A stretch of 27,820 nucleotides of DNA from positions 1 to 27,820 of the forward strand of contig JAVKOQ010000557.1 in the NCBI GenBank assembly GCA_031835245.1, given 5' to 3'. The translations under genes and the position numbers were made by a program. This document shows positions 1 to 10,590 of this stretch, one piece after another. The notes under the pieces are model-generated. The model searched no databases. It was given only the letters and a program-made list of their open reading frames with translations, and was not told where the DNA came from. Position 1 is the first letter of the stretch. Each line of letters opens with the position of its first letter. This DNA comes from Balamuthia mandrillaris. Lineage: Eukaryota; Discosea; Longamoebia; Balamuthiidae.

Positions 1-490
1 CTTTTTTCCAGCAAGTTCTAATAATAAAGTATGTGTTTTATTGTAAGTAGTCCTGAGAGGAACAAAAAAAGAAGCAAAGAGAGGCAGTATTTAAGTTAGA
101 AAAAATATCCAAAAAAGAAGAGCAGAGAATATTAGCATAAAAGGGCAGAGAGAGAAAACAACAAGAAAGGAGAAGTTCAAGAAAGGAGAAGTTGGACACC
201 GAGAGGTTTCCTCAGGTCGACAGGCATTGCAAGTGTTATACCACTCTCCCATAATACCTATCCCTATCTCTCCTTGTATATATATTTCTTTCTTTCATTC
301 TATTAAAGGTCTGTTCCCTGTACTCAACGAGTTGGTATCCGTTGGGTTGTTCCCTCACTGGCCTTATCACAGCATGAAGGAAAGGTCAACAGGAAGAAGA
401 AAAGCTATTATGTTGGAGTTGGTAGGACCTGGTTGATTCACTAAGGGGAAATCACATAGGAGCATTTCAATCATTCCAATCATCTGACTT
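1..490. other. Stretch without a recognised gene, left edge
   Basis: A+T-rich DNA with purine-rich runs (about 55-200) and pyrimidine-rich runs (about 240-300). The open frames are short and resemble nothing I know. Because it adjoins the minus-strand copia fossil that starts near 500, it may hold the downstream end of that element, including an LTR. I cannot define LTR ends or a target-site duplication. Confidence 0.4.
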
Positions 491-499
491 GTCATGTTA

Positions 500-1500
500 A
501 TATGCTTTAACACTCCTCCTCAAGTCGAATGATTTGGAAGGCCAATCATCTTAGCAGCAGCAATCAATATTCTTAACCTGTCTCATAGCTGCTTCATCAG
601 AAAATCTGTAATTATCTTCTTTGTTGAACAGTACAAAAGATTTAAATGTTCATCTGCAATTTTCTCTCAAATGAAGTAGCAATGTTGATATATTTGGTTC
701 TGCCCATAATTACAACATTGTTTGCCATTTGTATGATACTCTGATTGTCTTCAAAGATGGAAGTCGTATCCTGAGGGTAGCTGAGTTCCAAAAGAAGGTA
801 TCAAAGTGCAAGAGCGTCCTTGACAGCAGTGCTATTGGCCACATATTCTGCTTTTGACATAGATGTCATTACCAGTGTTTGTTTTTGGCTTGACCAAGAA
901 ATAGGTCCTCTACAAAGCTTGAAGACAAAACCTGTTCTGCTGTCTGTTCGCAATGTCTGCTACATAGTTGGAATTAACATATCTCCAATAAGCTGCATTC
1001 CACTTGAATCAGTTCATTGAAACCTAATTCCATATGACAGAGTGCCTCGAAGGTACTTCATGGTCCTCTTCATACTTAACTGCCAAATTGTTGTTGAATA
1101 TTGCATAGGTATTTATAGCAAGAGCAATATCAGGTTTTGTCCTGATAAGAACACACATCAGGCTTCCAATTGCATTCTTGTAGGAAACGTGTCTATTCAC
1201 ACCTTTCTTGTCTATAAGGTTTCATGGAGTTAAAACACTGCCTGTGGCTTGAAGAGTGTCAACTGACATTGCTTCACTTATGCTATACTTTTTCAACAAG
1301 TCCATTGTGTACTTTGTCTGAAACAGGTGACTTGGTTGTCCTTACTTCTCTTAATTTCCAAACCAAGAATGTACTTCACCATTTCCACGTTCTTCATCAT
1401 GAAATTATCAGACAGTCCCTTTTTCAATGTCTTGATAGCTTTTGTTGAAGATCCTATGATGAGCAAGTCATCAATATATTAGTCAACAAGGACTTTATCT
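500..1500 (-). mobile_element. Broken Ty1/copia retrotransposon fossil (reverse transcriptase and RNase H part)
   Basis: Minus-strand translations show the copia pol signature. The second half of the reverse transcriptase lies at roughly 1,000-1,500, with the DDLLIIGS-type active-site region followed by an LGLEIKR-like segment. The RNase H region lies at roughly 620-1,000, with a SWSSQKQT-like stretch, a SKAEY-like stretch and an EDNQS-like stretch. Such RT followed by RNase H is typical of Ty1/copia. The copy is clearly dead: its frame is interrupted many times and gag, protease and integrase are not seen. It is probably old. Element ends are not defined. Confidence 0.75.
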
Positions 1501-1689
1501 CATCATTTGACATGGATATAGATGCAAGGATTGGAGACACAACACTTGAATCCAATGCTTAATAGGAATTTGTGAATGATATTGTTTCATTCCCTTGGAA
1601 CTTGCTTGATTATGTTTGTAGAGCAATGAAATAGCAAACTCTCTTGCAAACCAACAACATTCTATGAAAACAAACCCACCAATACTCTG

Positions 1690-2220
1690 AGACATGGCAC
1701 ATGCAACACTTGTAGTTTCACCTTCCAAGCACATTGTTAGTAAAATCACCAACACTTATCTCAAGACTCCTCATGTTGGAGCCGTCCCGGACCCTCAGCT
1801 CTCCTTTCTTTTGTATCCTCCATTCTCCTTTTTCCCCTGTCTGAGGGGAAAAGTGTACTTTGAAGCAACGTCAGAGATTCACTCTTGTTGTCCTTCCTCT
1901 ATTCTCTTGAATACAGGCCTTGTCTCGTCACCAACTCTTTCCTTCCTAAGGTTGGATTCAACCAACAACATTCTCTACCTGAGATAGACATTGCAGAAGA
2001 GCATGGCTCACTATGTGGGAAAAAACAGAGAGGTCAGAAAGAATTAGCAAACTCTCTTGCAAACCAAACACCATGAGAGCATACCAACCACTACTCTGAA
2101 CCATAGCGCATCAATCACAACTAGTTACACCTTCCAAGCTCATTTCCTACCCGAGATAGAGGTGGCAGAAGATCACTACCCAGGAAAAAAAAAGAAAGAT
2201 AATGACAAGTAGAGAACCAT
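1690..2220. repeat. Dispersed repeat block, shares units with 5440-5650
   Basis: This block holds two related units of about 80 bp containing a 'GAGATAGA...GGCAGAAGA' or '...TTGCAGAAGAGCATGG' core followed by a long A-rich run. The 39 bp at 1968-2006 recur without change at 5473-5511. The same order of units is seen near 5555-5640. It is non-coding and most likely part of an LTR or leader of the retroelement family that fills this half of the window; that assignment is inference. Confidence 0.6.
1799..1950. repeat. LTR-like repeat, copy 1 (second copy 11454-11600)
   Basis: A pyrimidine-rich stretch is followed by a 70-bp block (1861-1930) that recurs in the same orientation at 11524-11593 with about nine differences. 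Pyrimidine-rich DNA also precedes the second copy. The second copy sits at the outer end of the minus-strand chromovirus fossil, which suggests an LTR. The divergence implies old copies. I cannot see clean TG...CA ends. Confidence 0.5.
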
Positions 2221-2299
2221 CCAGAAAGCTAACCTTAATCAACAGTAAAAAGGTTGATTGCCATCAAACAACAACCTTGTTTTGGTGCTGTCATCACTC

Positions 2300-3270
2300 C
2301 TTTTTGTCAAGCCACTTCCTTCACGGGTTGGTTTTTTTTTGTTATTTATTGAGTCATGTCGACATGACCTAGGAACACAATTACACTAATACAGAGGGAT
2401 AAGAGGGAATGTAGGAGTGAAAATAGACCATAACAACAACAGCCAGCTGATGGTGCTGAATGCCATATCAGGGGGAAAGGGAGAGGCAGAGAGAGAGAGG
2501 GGGAGGCAGAGGGAGAGAGAGAGAGAACCTACTTGCAAGCAAGGTGTGTTGAGAGATAATTAAAAGTTGTGAGACTACTGAGGTGATTCACGTTATATTA
2601 GTGAGAGAGAGAGAAAAGAGCAAAAGAGTTCCTACCACAGTGATAAAAGGTGGTGAGTAAAGCAGAAAAGCCACCATTCCACCTTCACACTTTTCCAACT
2701 TCTCCCAACAAAACATGAACCAGGTGCATCAAGGAAAAGCAAGATGGCAGCCCCTTTGAACCACTTCGAATGAGCAACTCCTTGCCTACATCAAGTCTGA
2801 ACTCTCTTGACGTTTCGACAAGAAAGACCTCAGTGAAGCAAAATATATCCTTGGGCACTTCACTCCAGTTCAATTCACTCCACCTGTTGCGCACCAGGAG
2901 AACAAAAGGAGGGAGGAAGTGGCAGATGCCCGAAATCTCTTAAGCCTTTCTTTTGATTGAGTGTTTAATCAGCAGCAAACACCCCCTGCTGCCTCACCTT
3001 TCCTTTTTCACTGTTCCAGGAAAGAAAAGAGAAGAGATGGATGGAAGCAGAAGGCCAGGGAGAAAAGAGGAAAAGGCCAAGGGGAACAAGAACTGCGGGC
3101 ACTGTGGGTCGTACTTTTAAGAAGCACAACTGCAAAAGAGGAAGGAGAAGCAGGGCATAAATATTACCTGGAGGTTCCTTCATAGTTGACAAATATACCT
3201 AAATCGTAACATAGAGCAAGAACGAAGGAGACTGCGCTCGCTCCCACCCTCTCTTCTCTTCTTTTGTCAC
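2300..3270. other. Stretch without a recognised gene; GA-rich microsatellite and possible mobile-element scrap
   Basis: Contains an imperfect (GA)n/(GGGAGA)n tract at about 2468-2527 and a weaker one near 2600. At 3094-3105 the plus strand reads Cys-Gly-His-Cys after a lysine-rich run, which resembles the start of a zinc knuckle of a transposable-element protein, but no open frame continues it. I do not assign a family. This kilobase separates parts of repeat units that are adjacent in the 5440-6520 copy, so it may itself be an insertion. Confidence 0.35.
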
Positions 3271-3271
3271 C

Positions 3272-3925
3272 GCACTAAAGAAACCAACACAGATAACAAA
3301 GAAGAAAATCACTTGCATGATGCCTTATCCTCACCTTTATCTCCTTGATGAGGTGACTGCCGGTCTTTATCCAAAGACCGTAGAGGACAGATGGAAAGAG
3401 TTCCAAGTGGCTTTTGCTGTCCTTAAACAGGCTAGCTCATTCTGTTGCTGGCAGGACACAACCATACCTTCATAACGTCCTCTGAGGAATCAGCAGGCAG
3501 TTAGATAGGCCTCCTATGGTGGCCACTAGTTGATGCATAGGTGTTGGGCTGTGTGCAGCTTTCTTCCCAATGAATAATATGGACCCATACTGATTCAAGA
3601 GAACAGCCAGCTGTGAAGATGATGAAGACCAACAGAAACTTTGTAAATGATAGCCACTACTTTGGATAGGTATTTGCAAACTTGCTCAAGTAATGTTTGA
3701 GGTAATTAGCCAAACATTCCCTCAATCAGTGGCAATGGTGATGGTGATGGCGATGGCGTGTTGCTGCTGTGACTGCCTGCCAAGGAGCAGCACTTCTCCT
3801 TGAGTGATGGAGTGAACAGTATCTTGGCAGGCCTTGTGGCCATCACCACAGGGATCATTGGGAAGCATCATTGGATGTATGTTCTTTCTATTCTCTTCAT
3901 TGGGCTTGTACTCTCTCATCCTCTC
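3272..3925. repeat. Long direct repeat, copy A (copy B at 5669-6518)
   Basis: Begins near 'AAGAAACCAA' and 'AGATAACAAAGAAGAAA', passes through 'TATCTCCTTGATGAGGT', 'GGAGCAGCACTTCTCCTTGA' and ends with 'CATTGGATGTAT' and a (TC)-rich tract. The same landmarks appear in the same order and orientation in copy B, with many point differences and a length difference. The downstream CT-rich run ends with AATAAA near 3994, so the unit could be an LTR or a retroelement 3' end. No coding potential is evident. Confidence 0.7.
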
Positions 3926-4089
3926 TCTCTTTCTTTTCTCTCTCTCTCTCTATGACTATCTCTCTCTCTCTTTTCTTGTTCTGTTCTGTTCTTCAATAAA
4001 CTAAACAACAAACAACGCAATGCTCTTCCTTATGAATACTTGGGGCTCCTATCTAAGAATCGTGATTCATTTGATGGTTCTCATGGTCA

Positions 4090-4300
4090 TCATTGTGTGA
4101 ACAGCCTTCGCCAATAGCAATGACAACAACAATAGCAATGACAACAGCAATGACAATGATGACAGCAAGGCACTGGCAAAGACAACAACAATTGCAATGA
4201 CAAGGGCAACAGCAATGGCAAAGATAATTCCAAGATGGCATGGGCAATGGCAATGACAACAACAAGGGCAAGAGCAATGGCAATAGTGCTTGGTTGTGTT
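4090..4300. repeat. Degenerate short tandem repeat (GCAATGACAA / GGCAATG type)
   Basis: About 200 bp built from imperfect units such as GCAATGACAA, AACAACAATA and GGCAATGGCA. Related units occur at 3726-3757 (GATGGTGATGG), on the opposite strand at 6195-6245 (ATTGCCATTGCC) and at 11840-11985. The open frame across it on the minus strand is low-complexity and not a credible gene. Confidence 0.7.
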
Positions 4301-4339
4301 TATGCCAGTTTACAGTCTCTATAAATTTTATATGACGGA

Positions 4340-4465
4340 AATTGATGGTTTTTCTGCCCAGCGAAATTTATATGGGCGGTTTTTGGGAAAGCTGCAAAAC
4401 CGCCATATAAGAATTTGTCCAGAATTTTTGACACCTTAATTTGACGGTCAAAAACTGCTGAGTAT
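4340..4465. repeat. Hairpin-forming short repeat with GGCGGTTTT stem
   Basis: GGCGGTTTT at 4375-4383 pairs with AAAACCGCC at 396-404 of the same kilobase (4396-4404), with a 12-nt loop. Flanking TATAT and ATATA extend the stem with one unpaired G. Variants of the GGCGGTTTTTGG motif and of the downstream 'AAAACTGCTGAGTATGCAGG' segment recur near 4940-5095 and 7290-7425. This looks like a small non-autonomous repeat or part of one; family unknown. Confidence 0.55.
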
Positions 4466-4469
4466 GCAG

Positions 4470-5440
4470 GAGTTACTTAGTTTTGTTTTGTTCGTCGTCA
4501 TTTTTTATTACGCCTTTCCCTCTTGACATCCATTGTTCCCTTGTTCCTTCTTTGAATAATACGTTTGGCCCTGTCTATTCATGTTATTTGCCCTTTTTAA
4601 CAAATTGATCCATGACCCTAGAAGACTGTTGAGCACCATTTTAATGGCTTCTTTTATAGAACGAACTTCACCTACACTCCTATACTATGCCAGCAGCTCA
4701 AACTTCAAAGGTATTCATGCATTCATCTGCTGAGGTGGAGTTGGCTCAAATTTCATAGATGATCATAGTGTCATTTGCTCTTTCTATGCTTCCTTATCAT
4801 AGTTGGGCAGCATTTCCAGCTAGGCATCAGTGAGATTTTTGTTCTGTTTCATTCGCAACTGCATAATGATCTCAGGGACAAAACAGTGGCTTGCCCTAGG
4901 CTTGGTTTACACTGGACAAACTACTGATTTCCATTGCTGCTATTTTAATATGAGCAGTTTTTGGTGAATTTCTGTCATTTTCGGTCGTTTTTGGTGGCTT
5001 TTTCACCATTGCTGTTTTTTATGTGAATTGTTTTTGATGACCAGCCACTTGTGAATTGCAATAGGCAACCAAAAACTGCTATATTATTTTTAATATACAT
5101 TGTTATAGTTGAAGTTGGAAGTCTGTTGTACAAGGGCCACAAAGGTAGGACTTGTTGTTGAAGCTTTCATTGTTCCATTCTCTACCTCAGATCATTGCAG
5201 TGTAAGTCTGCAGGAGTGGACAAAACCAAGATAACACATCACACTTTTCCTCTATGTCTCAGTGGGAAAATACATGACTCGTCAATACCTATGTTTACCT
5301 TACAGCTCTACAGACAATTGCAAAAGGGCATAAATCACTACACAGGAGACAAAAGAAAAGTTAGAAAGAAATAACAACAAACTCTCCTGCAACCCAATAA
5401 CACTCCATGAAAACATACCCACAATACTTTGAGGCATGGC
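4470..5440. other. Stretch without a recognised gene; second GGTTTTTGG-type repeat
   Basis: Non-coding, with no open frame of note. Between about 4940 and 5095 there is another cluster of GCAGTTTTTGGT, GTCGTTTTTGGTGG and ACCAAAAACTGC motifs. These are related to the hairpin repeat at 4340-4465 and to 7290-7425. The rest shows no pattern that I can name. Confidence 0.45.
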
Positions 5441-5650
5441 ATATGCAACACAAGTAGTTTCACCTTCCATGCACATTCTCTACCTGAGATAGACATTGCA
5501 GAAGAGCATGGGTTGCTATGTGGAAAAAAAAAGAAAGGTCAGAAAAAAATAGCACCAACCAAGCTCATTCTCTATCCCAGATAGAGGTGGCAGAAGAGCA
5601 TGGGTCACAAAATGGGAAAAAAAAATAAAGATCAGAAAAAAATATCAAAC
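5440..5650. repeat. Dispersed repeat block, second copy of 1690-2220 units
   Basis: Carries the 39-bp exact match (5473-5511) to 1968-2006 and the same A-rich tails. It is followed directly by copy B of the long direct repeat. In the first locus the equivalent parts are separated by about 1 kb. Non-coding. Confidence 0.6.
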
Positions 5651-5668
5651 TCTCTGACAAACTAGACC

Positions 5669-6518
5669 AGCACTGAAGAAACCAATGTAGATAACAAAGA
5701 AGAAAGACACTTATCCTCACCATTATCTCCTTGATGAGGTAACTATGGGCCTTTATCCCAAGACTATAGATAGAGGGCAGATGAACAGAAAGACCTCCAA
5801 GTGGCTTTGCTGTCCTTGAATGGGCTAGTTCTTGGCATTCAGTTGCTGGCAGGATACAACTATACCTTTATAACATCCTCTGAGGAACGAGTAGGAAGTT
5901 CAACAGGCATCCTATAGTGGCCACCAGTTGATGCATAGGTGTTGAGCTATGTACAGCTTTCTGTCCCAATGAACGATAAGGACCATACTAATTCAAGAGA
6001 ACAGCCAGCTATGAAAATGAAGCCCAACAGAAACTTTGTGAACAAAAGCCACTGCTTTGGATAAGTATTTGCAAACAAGATCAAGTGATGGATGCTCTTT
6101 TTGGGGTGGTTCATTGCCAGTCCGTCGCTGTTTCAAGGTCCATTGATTGAAGTAAAGGCAAAATAAAATTTGGATCTTTAGGAAAGAATTATTTCCATCA
6201 CAATTGCCATTGCCATTGCCATCATCATCACCATCACTATTCATTGCCACAATGAGATGGTGTATTACTGACTAAGTAATGTGGCTCCACATTGGCTGTT
6301 ATCAGCAAGGTGAAGGTAGTTGGCAGTCATCAATATGTCCATTGCTCCTTTACTACCATTATTCTTAGTTGTGTGTTGTTGCTGTGACTACCTGCCCAGG
6401 AGCAGCACTTCTCCTTGAGTAATAGAGTAAACAGTATTATGGCAGGCCTTATGGCTATTACTGCAGGTTGTGCCTTTGTGGCTCATTGGAAAGCATTATT
6501 GGATGTATATTCTTTTTG
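5669..6518. repeat. Long direct repeat, copy B (copy A at 3272-3925)
   Basis: Same ordered landmarks as copy A, including 'TATCTCCTTGATGAGGTAAC' and 'GGAGCAGCACTTCTCCTTGA'. It holds roughly 200 bp more, among them an ATTGCC/ATC short tandem repeat at about 6195-6245. The two copies lie about 2.4 kb apart. Either they are LTRs of one old element or separate insertions of one family; I cannot decide without ends. Confidence 0.7.
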
Positions 6519-6639
6519 TTCTGTCTTTCTCTCTCTCTATTGTCTTGTTTTTTATCCTTAACAACCAGTTTTGGTATCTTTTGTGTACAAGGGCTGTTCT
6601 AACCTGGTGTTGAAGCTATCATCGATTAGTGTCCCTGGT

Positions 6640-7210
6640 GGACACATAAGGCACTTTTGCCGGTGCCTTGTTTACCATGGAAAACAATGTGAAGGACGTC
6701 CTTTTCATTGACAAAGACTTGAACAAAGACACTCCATAGGAAGAATAATCAAAAATAAACAAGATGATCAAGGTCAAGGAGCAAGAAGAAGAATGACTTC
6801 TTGAGAGATTGAGGAAGAAGGCAAAGACTGTTAGCATCTTCAAATATAAATGATCCAAAGATGATCTTTGAAGCCTTGCAATGACCAAATAGAGATAAAT
6901 AAAGACTCGCAATCAAGGATGAGAAGAATTGGCAACTTGGAGAGCTGCCTCCCAGATGGAAGGCCTTAGGATGCAAGTGGATCTTCAAGGTGAAGAAACA
7001 ACCTGATGGTTCAATTGAACATCACAAGGCAAGTGGCTCAAGCTTTATCCAATGAAGAGGAAAAGATTATAACAAGATGTGTTCCCTGATGGTAAAGATC
7101 AGCTCCATGAGGATAATTATTGATTGTCATCATGACTTATGAAGGAAGGATGATTCATTAGCTGGGAATCGTTGTGATGTTTCTTAACAGGAAGTTGAAG
7201 GAGTTGCATT
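6640..7210 (+). mobile_element. Broken Ty1/copia retrotransposon fossil (start of reverse transcriptase)
   Basis: The plus strand contains the conserved entry of the copia reverse transcriptase at about 6930-7060: a LPP..WKALGCKW motif, then IFKVKKQPDGSIE and a HKA-like stretch. This is the classical 'LP.G.K.I..KWV.K.K...DG...R.KARLV' region. Nothing else of the element is intact, the frame is interrupted several times, and no terminal repeats are assignable. It is in the opposite orientation to the copia fossil at 500-1500, so it is a separate insertion. Confidence 0.7.
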
Positions 7211-7289
7211 TACTTGAACGATTTATCAGCAAGACACATCCTAAGCTTATTTGCATTCTTTTTCATGTCTAACCTCTCTTTTGTCTCCT

Positions 7290-7425
7290 GTGTAAGGCCA
7301 CCAAAAACCGCCAAAAACCACCAAAAACCGCTTATATTAAAAAAGCAGAGATGAAAAATGGCGGTTTCTCCAATGCAAACTGCTGACTGCCAAAACCGCT
7401 GAGTGCGCAAGGTAAAAGAGAGAAG
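7290..7425. repeat. CCAAAAACCGCC-rich short repeat
   Basis: Three near-tandem CCAAAAACCGC/CCAAAAACCACC units are followed by an A-rich run, an ATGGCGGTTTC motif and 'TGCCAAAACCGCTGAGTGCG'. The first part is inverted relative to GGCGGTTTTTGG at 4375-4386. The last part is direct relative to 4442-4460. It therefore belongs to the same small repeat family. Non-coding. Confidence 0.5.
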
Positions 7426-7569
7426 GAAGCAATGAAATAAAAGGAAGAAGCCTAGTGATGTGATAGCAGGCGATTGGTCCATATCACAGATGGTGACAAA
7501 AAGGAAAGGGGCAACAAAATTATTATGTGGAGGGTCATTCTCAACATCACTCCTTCTTCTGCTGGAGTC

Positions 7570-7880
7570 AGCCATAGGGGTCATGGTCAAATGAGATTTC
7601 TACCAGCTCATTAATAGCACCACAATACTCGTCATCACACTGCAAATGAGAAAGAGTAGCAAGGAGACCAGGAGGAGGGCCGGAGCGGATAGCAGTAGCA
7701 GGAGAGTCATCATCGTCATCATTATGCACATCATTGGGAGGGTTGTCATTGTTGTAACCAATAGTAAGGGCACATTGGCCAGATGAGTTCTTATTGGTCT
7801 TGTTGAGGCAAGAAGATGCAAGGTGACCTTGTTATTTGCAATAGCATGTGCATTGCTCAGCAGTAGACGTGGATGAAGTT
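7570..7880 (-). mobile_element. Possible gag fragment of a gypsy-type fossil
   Basis: On the minus strand an acidic Asn/Asp-rich stretch is preceded by a Cys-x4-His-x4-Cys arrangement at about 7810-7860, which resembles a retroviral-type CCHC knuckle. It lies next to gypsy pol fossils, which favours a gag origin. The element is broken and the assignment is weak, because low-complexity Asp runs can arise from the local ATC/GAT repeats. Confidence 0.3.
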
Positions 7881-8099
7881 GGTTTTGAAAGAGGTGAAGT
7901 TACTTTGCAGAAGGGGCTGAAGAAGTAGATAAAGAAGCAATATTGTGAGACAGTTGATGCAGGGCAAAGGCAAAGGCCAACACTAACAAAGAAGCCGAGA
8001 AAGAGATGGAATTGGGCTTCACAGGTGTAGTAAAAATTGGGTCATCCTCCGCACAATCTTTGTACCAAGAAGACAACAATGGCAAGTGTAACTACATTT

Positions 8100-8940
8100 G
8101 CTTTACCAGCAAGGCTCTTAACCTCGCTCAACACAATTATCCTTCCATCATTCTTACTCTACACTGACCACAAACCTCATGTGCATCTTTTTGACATGAA
8201 AAAACCTCAATAGCATGCTCGCACATTAGGTTCTTGTGATCCTTCATTACGATTTCAAGGTTTTCTGGCATTCATCATATCTTGGAAGACCCCTTTCATG
8301 GTTGTACACCCCTTCTATTCTCAGCAATGCACTGTTGAATGTTCCTCAAGTTCCTCAGAATGCCAAAACTCTGGCCCCAAAACCCAAAAAAGCAAAGTTT
8401 AACATACATGAGGTAGCTTCAACATCATGCAAATCAGCTTCCACTCCCTCAAGTCGATACATGTTACCTTTCCCTTCAAGCATATCACCATCAACCTCAC
8501 CAGCCCCTTGCAAACAGACTTCATGGGCTATCAGTACATCTTCATCATCAGGGTCATCGCTACACATTTTATGATTCTCCACTCTCCCAAGGACAAATCT
8601 GCAGAAGAAGTCTCCTGCGAGTTAGTCAAGATGATCTGCAAACTTGGCTTCCCCAAAATTGTCCAGTCTGACAACGGCTCTGAATTTATCAACAAAATCA
8701 TGTCTGCAGTATGTGATTAGGCAGGTTTTGACCACCAATTAATTCATCTCTTTGTACCACCCACAAGCCAACAGAGCTGCAAAAAGCCATGTCAAGCTCA
8801 CCAGATCCATGGTCCTGAAATCCCTTAAAGGTGACCTCAGACACTGGTCCACTTTCCTCCCCATCACACAATTCGCCTTAAATCAGCAAATATCTCGTCA
8901 CTTGGACTCCAAACATCGTTGGGCCATTAGAGCTTTATGA
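8100..8940 (+). mobile_element. Broken Ty3/gypsy fossil: RNase H end and integrase
   Basis: Plus-strand frames show the end of a gypsy RNase H (YTDHKPHVHLF-like, about 8150-8190) and then an integrase core at about 8430-8900. The core has an 'IVQSDNGSEF' second-catalytic-residue block and the 'YHPQANRAA' block, the usual YHPQTDGQ.E position. This order is that of Ty3/gypsy pol. The frame is interrupted in several places, gag/protease/RT are not attached upstream, and no LTR is seen at the end. Old fossil. Confidence 0.8.
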
Positions 8941-9369
8941 AACCAACTATAGAACGTCCCCCAAGACCTCTTTCATCAGCACCATCACCTTCCAGACATT
9001 GAGGCTACAACAATTGAGACCATCATATCGTTTCAACAGAAGCCTAGTGAAAGCATTCATCAGATCATTGATTAGTACTCTGTACTCTGTAATCATCTTC
9101 TGCACACATTCTATGACTACCTTAAAAAGCCTTTTTCTTTGGACCAGCCCTTCTTTTTTACATCAAGTTAAAGAACCAACTAGTCACAAGATATCACCAC
9201 TGCTTTTGAGCTTGCTGTTCTCTGGCTGTTTCCCTAACCTTCTTCAAAAGACCATTACTTCACACAATAAGTACTGTTCATGCACCCTTCAAACTACACA
9301 ATCACACAGAAAATCAGTACCAAAAAAGGGCCTGAGTTCTATAAGTAACAACAGGCTGTTGACTCCATC

Positions 9370-10180
9370 ACCATCACTAATTATATGCCTAGATCCAACG
9401 ACCTTATCTGTGTCCTGATGACCATCAACGGCTGCTGTGTCACTGCTGTTATTGACTTTGGCACCAACCACTCTTTTGGACACTACTACATGTGCCACTG
9501 AAACAGAGCCATTCACTATTGGCTTCAGCAAACACCATTTTCATCACATGTTTTTTCTCTGCTTCAACCAAATGATCAATTGATCATCCTGGGCCATGAT
9601 TTCATACACAAGTCTGGTAACGGTTATAATAGATATTCTGATCAACTACCTTGAGGAACCATTACTCCATTCCAAGGACCACAACATCACTCAATGCCAA
9701 TATTAACATTTACTAAAAGCTGTTGAGGAACACCTCCACAAGCACATTCTCAAAGTTGTCATTAAAAAATACCTCCAGGAGAATGAGGCTCTACTGATAG
9801 GACCTTTCTGTACCTTCCCTGAAGCAGTTCTCCATTTGAACACTGGAGATCACCCTCCTGTCTTTTTGTCACCAATACTCTTTTCCACAGGTCCATTTAA
9901 TGCTTGTAATCGATCTGTAAGTGGCAAACTGGCTATGTACTGGCATCATTGTGCTTGTTCCACCTGACAGTCCATGGAACTCACCTCTCACCATTGTGGA
10001 TGCTAATAGCGATTTTACCCAGGGACATGTCAACCCATACCTCCTGAATAAGTTCCTCTTGGACCTTACATACTCTATTCCTACTATTTGCAGCATTATC
10101 TCCAAAGTACAAGGCTATTTCATCACCTCCATTCTAGACCTTAATTGGACTTACATGCAATGCCCCGGGCCAGTACAAGC
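9370..10180 (+). mobile_element. Broken Ty3/gypsy fossil: protease and start of reverse transcriptase
   Basis: At about 9410-9480 the plus strand shows a retropepsin-like TAVIDFGTNHSF block and at about 9580 an ILGHDF block. Near 9945-9990 a GIIVLVPPDSPWNSPL block and near 10,110-10,160 a GYFITSILDLNWTYMQ block match the entry and the LDL..GY.Q segment of gypsy reverse transcriptase. Protease and RT lie downstream of the integrase at 8430-8900, the reverse of normal pol order, so this is a different insertion or a rearranged one. It is dead, with many interruptions. Confidence 0.7.
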
Positions 10181-10590
10181 TGCACTGTATGGCACAGCTC
10201 CTTCCTGTTGTTGCTCATTGCTTTCCATTTTGGCTTTTATTCTTTTTACAGGTCTATCCTTTTGCTCTTTTCTTATTGATTGGCCAGCAGGGGCTGGTGC
10301 TGTGCAATGCAGCTCTTTTCCTTTTCTCATTTATCCTCAACACAGTACAAAAAATGGCAGAAAAAAAAAGAATATTGATGGGGAATAACCCTGTGGATTA
10401 AAAAAGGGATGACATGTAAGCGACTCTGGGTTTATTCACATGAACAAGAGGTGTGCACCAAAGTGTGTGCTTTGAATGTGTCGTATGGGAAAGGAAAATA
10501 AAAAGGGTGAGAAAATTTGGAGGTATCCAGTGAGAGTGTTGACAGGAAGTCATAATGAAATGGTTGGTTTTCCAACATCACTGCCTTCCC
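10180..10590. other. Stretch without a recognised gene between two gypsy fossils
   Basis: Pyrimidine-rich plus strand (10,200-10,330), an A-run at about 10,360 and a G/A-rich stretch near 10,370-10,415. It lies beyond the 3' end of the minus-strand chromovirus fossil and may include a remnant of its polypurine tract or LTR; I cannot prove this. Confidence 0.35.

Noticed and set aside
3094-3160. Zinc knuckle of a DNA-transposon protein
   Set aside because: Only a Cys-x2-Cys pair after a lysine-rich run is seen and no open frame continues; not enough to name a family.
4053-4283. Leu/Cys/His-rich 76-codon minus-strand frame
   Set aside because: It is the translation of a degenerate short tandem repeat.
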